8,525 nt of DNA from Chloroflexota bacterium (GTDB taxonomy: Bacteria; Chloroflexota; Dehalococcoidia; Dehalococcoidales; JAHJRU01), in contig JAHJRU010000132.1 of assembly GCA_018830745.1 (NCBI GenBank), forward strand, positions 1 to 8,525, read 5' to 3'. Below, piece after piece: positions 5,411 through 8,525 of this stretch. Position numbers and translations under genes: made by a program. The notes under the pieces were generated by a model that was not told the DNA's origin, did not search any database, and saw only the letters and a program-made list of their open reading frames with translations. Numbering within the stretch: position 1 is the first letter of the stretch; each line of letters begins with the position of its first letter.

Positions 5411-6412
5411 ATGACCAGTTTTGACACGCCAGAGGTTGAGAGAAAGGCGCTATATATTCTCAAGACTTGGAGCAATTCCCGTGAGCCACTGGGAGCCCGC
5501 GTTATCTCCCGCTGTTTGAAGGACTACGGCATTGAACTAGGTGAGCGCGCCGTGCGCTATCACCTGAAACTCATGGACGAGCGTGGATTAACCAAAATCG
5601 TGGGGCGGGACGGCAGGCTTATCACCGAGTCCGGAATCGAAGAGCTGAAAAGCGCTCTGGTAAGAGATAAGGTTGGCTACGCCTTCTCCAGGATTGAGCA
5701 CCTTGCCTTCCGCACCAATTTTGACCTCAACAAGCGCAGCGGGACCGTTCCGGTGAATGTCTCATTCTTTCCCATAGGAAAACTTAAACCCGCGCTCAAG
5801 GCAATGAAACCAGTTTTCGCCGCCAAGCTATGTGTCAGTGACCTGGTAGCCGTCGCCCGGGAAGGAGAGTCCCTGGGTGATATGACGGTACCCCAGGGGA
5901 TGGTAGGACTGGCTACTGTTTGTAGCATTGTGGTAAACGGCTGCCTGCTCAAAGCAGGGGTGCCCATGGACTCCCGCTTCGGCGGTATCTTACAGCTTCG
6001 GGAACATCAACCGTTTCGTTTCGTGGAGTTAATTCACTATGCCGGCTCCTCCGTCGACCCTTCGGAGGTGTTCATCAGGGCCAGGATGACCTCCGTCAAA
6101 GCAGCTGCCGAAAGCGGCAACGGAAAGATACTGGCTAACTTCCGTGAGATACCCGCCCTCTGCCGTCCTCTCGCTGAAGAGGTGGTAGATAAACTTAAGG
6201 CAGCCAGATTAAATGCCCTCCTTCTGCTGGGAGACACCAGCGAAGCCGTGTGTGAAATCCCGGTGGAGGTCAACCGTATCGGTATGATACTTCTCGGTGG
6301 TTTGAATCCCATAGCCGCCGCCGAGGAAGCCGGTATTGGAACCGAAAATTTCGCCATGAGCACCATTATGGAGTATAAAAATCTAAATAGCATATGGGAG
6401 TTAGTTAAATGA
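5411..6412 (+). CDS. NrpR-like transcriptional regulator (winged helix plus one NrpR/DUF128 domain)
   Basis: The 333-residue protein opens with a winged-helix DNA-binding domain (residues 6-80): KALYILKTWSNSREPLGARV, then GIELGERAVRYHLKLMDERGL and the wing TKIVGRDGRLIT. Residues from about 85 to 330 match the NrpR (DUF128) effector domain, with VCSIVVNGCLLKAGVP (170-185), RFGGILQL (189-196), ANFREIPA (242-249) and VNRIGMILLGGLNPIAAAEE (287-306). In methanogens NrpR represses nif and glnA and is released by 2-oxoglutarate, the nitrogen-starvation signal. M. maripaludis NrpR has two effector domains; this has one, like Methanosarcina NrpRI. AGGAG lies four bases before the ATG. It overlaps hisF by four bases (ATGA), so translation is probably coupled. 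Autoregulation and control of nitrogen genes are inferred from the family, the context and the upstream site. Confidence 0.88.
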   Translation: MTSFDTPEVERKALYILKTWSNSREPLGARVISRCLKDYGIELGERAVRYHLKLMDERGLTKIVGRDGRLITESGIEELKSALVRDKVGYAFSRIEHLAFRTNFDLNKRSGTVPVNVSFFPIGKLKPALKAMKPVFAAKLCVSDLVAVAREGESLGDMTVPQGMVGLATVCSIVVNGCLLKAGVPMDSRFGGILQLREHQPFRFVELIHYAGSSVDPSEVFIRARMTSVKAAAESGNGKILANFREIPALCRPLAEEVVDKLKAARLNALLLLGDTSEAVCEIPVEVNRIGMILLGGLNPIAAAEEAGIGTENFAMSTIMEYKNLNSIWELVK

Positions 6413-7179
6413 AAGCGATTAAAATCATCCCCTGCCTTGACATTAAAGAAGGGAGAGTGGTCAAAGGGGTGAACTTCGTCAACCTGAGGGACGCCCGCGA
6501 CCCGGTGGAAGCCGCCGCTGCTTACTGCCGGGAGGGCGCCGATGAGCTGGTCTTCCTCGACATCTTCGCCACGGTGGAGAACAGGAAAACCAGGCTCGAA
6601 TGGGTTAAAAAGGTATGCGATGTGGTTACCATTCCCTTTGCCGTGGGCGGCGGCATAAGCAGCATCGAGGACATGAGGGCGCTGATTGACATCGGTGTGG
6701 ATAAAGTATCCATAAATACCGCCGCCGTTAAAACGCCGGAACTGATAAAAGAAGCAGCCAAAGAGTTCGGTAAAGAGCGGCTGGTGGTTGCCATTGACGG
6801 ACGGAAAAACCCGCCGGGCAGCAACTTGCCCAGACTTGAAGTGGTGATAAAAAGCGGCACCGAGGGCACCGGACTGGAGATTGTAGAATGGGCAAAGCGC
6901 GTGGAGGAGCTGGGTGGCGGAGAGATATTGCTCACCAGCAAGGATGGTGATGGCACGAAGGAAGGCTATGACCTGGAAATGACCAGAGCCGTAGCTGAAG
7001 CGGTAACCATACCGGTGACGGCTTCCGGAGGTGCCGGCACACTGGAGCACCTTTACCAGGCAGTAGTAGAAGGCAAGGCATCAGCGGTACTGGCTGCCAC
7101 CATATTCCACTTCGGAGAAATCTCCATACCACAGGCAAAGCAATACCTTAAGGAAAAAGGTATACCGGTAAATATTTAG
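6409..7179 (+). CDS. hisF: Imidazole glycerol phosphate synthase, cyclase subunit HisF
   Basis: The 256-residue (beta/alpha)8-barrel is full length. HisF takes ammonia made by the glutaminase HisH and converts PRFAR to imidazole glycerol phosphate plus AICAR in histidine synthesis. Both catalytic aspartates are at their standard positions: Asp11 in IIPCLDIKEGRVVKG and Asp130 in LVVAIDGRK. Phosphate-binding loops include FAVGGGIS (77-84) and VTASGGAG, and GEILLTSKDGDGTKEGYDLE is a family signature. DIFAT (51-55) replaces the more usual DITAS. The start ATG overlaps the regulator's stop, with GGGAG eight bases upstream at 6396-6400. No hisH or other his gene is in view, so hisF appears to be placed with the nitrogen regulator instead of, or in addition to, a his operon. 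Function is well supported. Confidence 0.97.
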   Translation: MKAIKIIPCLDIKEGRVVKGVNFVNLRDARDPVEAAAAYCREGADELVFLDIFATVENRKTRLEWVKKVCDVVTIPFAVGGGISSIEDMRALIDIGVDKVSINTAAVKTPELIKEAAKEFGKERLVVAIDGRKNPPGSNLPRLEVVIKSGTEGTGLEIVEWAKRVEELGGGEILLTSKDGDGTKEGYDLEMTRAVAEAVTIPVTASGGAGTLEHLYQAVVEGKASAVLAATIFHFGEISIPQAKQYLKEKGIPVNI

Positions 7180-7208
7180 GAAAAACGTTAGAAAAGGAGT
7201 ATGCAAGA

Positions 7209-8525
7209 GTGAACCTACAACAACCAAACGCCAACGAAGCCACCAGAACAGCCAACCGTTCTCGCAGCGTATCGCCTATGAGCGGTATCTGCACCCGCTG
7301 CCTAGATGGCTGCACCGGCAACTGTGAAGTCTTCAAGGCAACCTTCCGCGGGCGGGAACTAATCTACCCCGGACCCTTCGGTGAAATTACCGCCGGAGGC
7401 GACAAGAATTATCCGGTTGATTATTCCCACCTCAATATCCAGGGATATGCCCTGGGTGCCGAGGGGCTACCCCCCGGCGTCGTCGGTGACCCCGATACGG
7501 CTACTTTCCCCTCGGTGAACACCGAAACAGAGTATGGCTGGGACATCAAGGTCAAGATGAAGGTTCCCATCTTCACCGGAGCCCTGGGTTCCACCGAGAT
7601 AGCCCGCAAGAACTGGGAGCACTTTGCTGTTGGCGCCGCCATCAGTGGAGTTACGCTGGTCTGCGGCGAAAATGTATGCGGCATCGACCCACAGCTGGAA
7701 CTAGATAAGAACGGCAAAATTGCTTCGGCACCGGACATGGACCGAAGAATTGAGATATATCGACGCTATCACCAGGGATTCGGTGAAATCCTGGTCCAGA
7801 TGAATGTGGAGGATACCAGACTGGGCGTAGCGGAATACGTCAGCCAGAAGCACGGCCTGGACACCATTGAACTAAAGTGGGGACAGGGCGCCAAATGTAT
7901 CGGTGGTGAAATCAAGGTCAACAGTATAGAGCGAGCCTTAGAACTCCAGAAGCGCGGCTACATCGTCACCCCTGACCCATCCAATCCTGTCGCCCTGCAT
8001 GCTTTCAAGGACGGGTCGATTAAGGAATTTGAACGCCACAGTCGACTTGGCTTTATCGATGAAGATGGTTTCTACGCCGAAGTCCAGCGCCTGCGGGATT
8101 TGGGCTTCAAGCGCGTCACCCTGAAAACCGGCGCCTACGGTCTGCGCGAGCTGGCTATGGCTATCAAGTGGGGCTCTAAAGCTAAAATCGACCTGCTGAC
8201 GATAGACGGTGCGCCGGGTGGCACCGGTATGAGCCCCTGGCGGATGATGGAGGAATGGGGTATGCCCAGTCTCTACCTGCACGCCGCCGCCTACGAGTTC
8301 TGCCAGAAGCTGGCCGCCAAGGGCGAGAGAGTGCCTGATATCGCTTTTGCCGGCGGTTTCAGCAGCGAGGACGGCGTATTCAAAGCGCTGGCTCTCGGTG
8401 CCCCCTTCGTCAAGGCAGTATGCATGGGGCGGGCTCTAATGATTCCGGGTATGGTGGGCAAGAATATTGCCCAGTGGCTCAAAGACGGCAAGCTGCCCAA
8501 CACCGTCGGTCAATTTGGTTCAACC
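7209..8525 (+). CDS. FMN-binding glutamate-synthase-family protein with N-terminal four-Cys motif (3' end outside window)
   Basis: 439 codons are visible and remain open at the right edge. The central part matches the FMN-binding domain of glutamate synthase (GltB): ELKWGQGAKCIGGEIKV (221-237), LLTIDGAPGGTGMSPW (329-344) and AFAGGFSSEDGVFKALALGA (379-398). The N-terminal glutaminase domain of GltB is missing. Instead, residues 28-39 form C-x2-C-x3-C-x3-C, a possible Fe-S site. Where GltB carries its 3Fe-4S cysteines just after the FMN loops, this protein has AVCMGRALMIPGMVG, so that cluster is probably lacking. Members of the family make glutamate from 2-oxoglutarate or act as related FMN oxidoreductases; the exact reaction is unproven. 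The start is GTG, nine bases after AAGGAG at 7194-7199. ATG at 7201 stops after three codons, and ATG at 7278 has no ribosome site. It lies 29 bases after hisF, probably in the same operon. Confidence 0.88.
   Translation, partial: MNLQQPNANEATRTANRSRSVSPMSGICTRCLDGCTGNCEVFKATFRGRELIYPGPFGEITAGGDKNYPVDYSHLNIQGYALGAEGLPPGVVGDPDTATFPSVNTETEYGWDIKVKMKVPIFTGALGSTEIARKNWEHFAVGAAISGVTLVCGENVCGIDPQLELDKNGKIASAPDMDRRIEIYRRYHQGFGEILVQMNVEDTRLGVAEYVSQKHGLDTIELKWGQGAKCIGGEIKVNSIERALELQKRGYIVTPDPSNPVALHAFKDGSIKEFERHSRLGFIDEDGFYAEVQRLRDLGFKRVTLKTGAYGLRELAMAIKWGSKAKIDLLTIDGAPGGTGMSPWRMMEEWGMPSLYLHAAAYEFCQKLAAKGERVPDIAFAGGFSSEDGVFKALALGAPFVKAVCMGRALMIPGMVGKNIAQWLKDGKLPNTVGQFGST

Noticed and set aside
6037..7050. 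Long 337-codon open frame on the minus strand
   Set aside because: It lies wholly opposite the 3' part of the NrpR-like gene and most of hisF, both strongly supported by family motifs. Its translation has no recognisable domain and the composition of a codon-bias shadow.

Overview
The window looks bacterial. Promoters are sigma70-like (TTGACA/TATAAT type), Shine-Dalgarno sites are purine-rich, and there is a HicA/HicB pair and a DinB polymerase. It also carries genes that are commoner in archaea and strict anaerobes: an NrpR-type nitrogen regulator, a CCG-domain (HdrB-like) iron-sulfur protein, and a stand-alone FMN glutamate-synthase-like protein. This mix fits an anaerobic Chloroflexota of the Dehalococcoidia type. 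That placement is inference from gene content and has not been tested. I see no rRNA, tRNA, CRISPR array, transposase or phage gene.

Layout: (1) 2-103, the C-terminal tail of a ferredoxin-type 4Fe-4S protein. (2) 187-965, a more AT-rich minus-strand block: a small two-helix membrane protein (705-965), then a hicA-hicB toxin-antitoxin pair (634 down to 187). (3) 966-1196, a divergent promoter region. (4) 1197-2423, dinB, DNA polymerase IV. (5) 2461-5084, a likely three-gene operon: an MscS-type channel with a C-terminal zinc ribbon, a double CCG-domain Fe-S protein, and a small cytoplasmic sulfite-oxidase-family molybdoenzyme. (6) 5085-5410, a 326-base gap holding a nested palindromic repeat that ends in a T-tract, then a good promoter. 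(7) 5411-8525, a likely operon of an NrpR-like regulator, hisF (4-base overlap) and a glutamate-synthase-like FMN protein that runs off the window.

The best candidate for something new is region 7. A regulator of the 2-oxoglutarate-sensing NrpR family is followed by two enzymes tied to glutamine/glutamate nitrogen: HisF, which uses glutamine-derived ammonia through HisH, and a GltB-like FMN enzyme. The promoter carries GGTA-N6-TTCC over the predicted transcription start. This matches the methanogen NrpR operator GGAA-N6-TTCC at 7 of 8 fixed positions, so a self-regulated nitrogen-responsive operon is a reasonable hypothesis. Other points of note are a HicA without its usual active-site histidine, two promoters placed so that transcripts would be leaderless, and the zinc-ribbon fusion on MscS.
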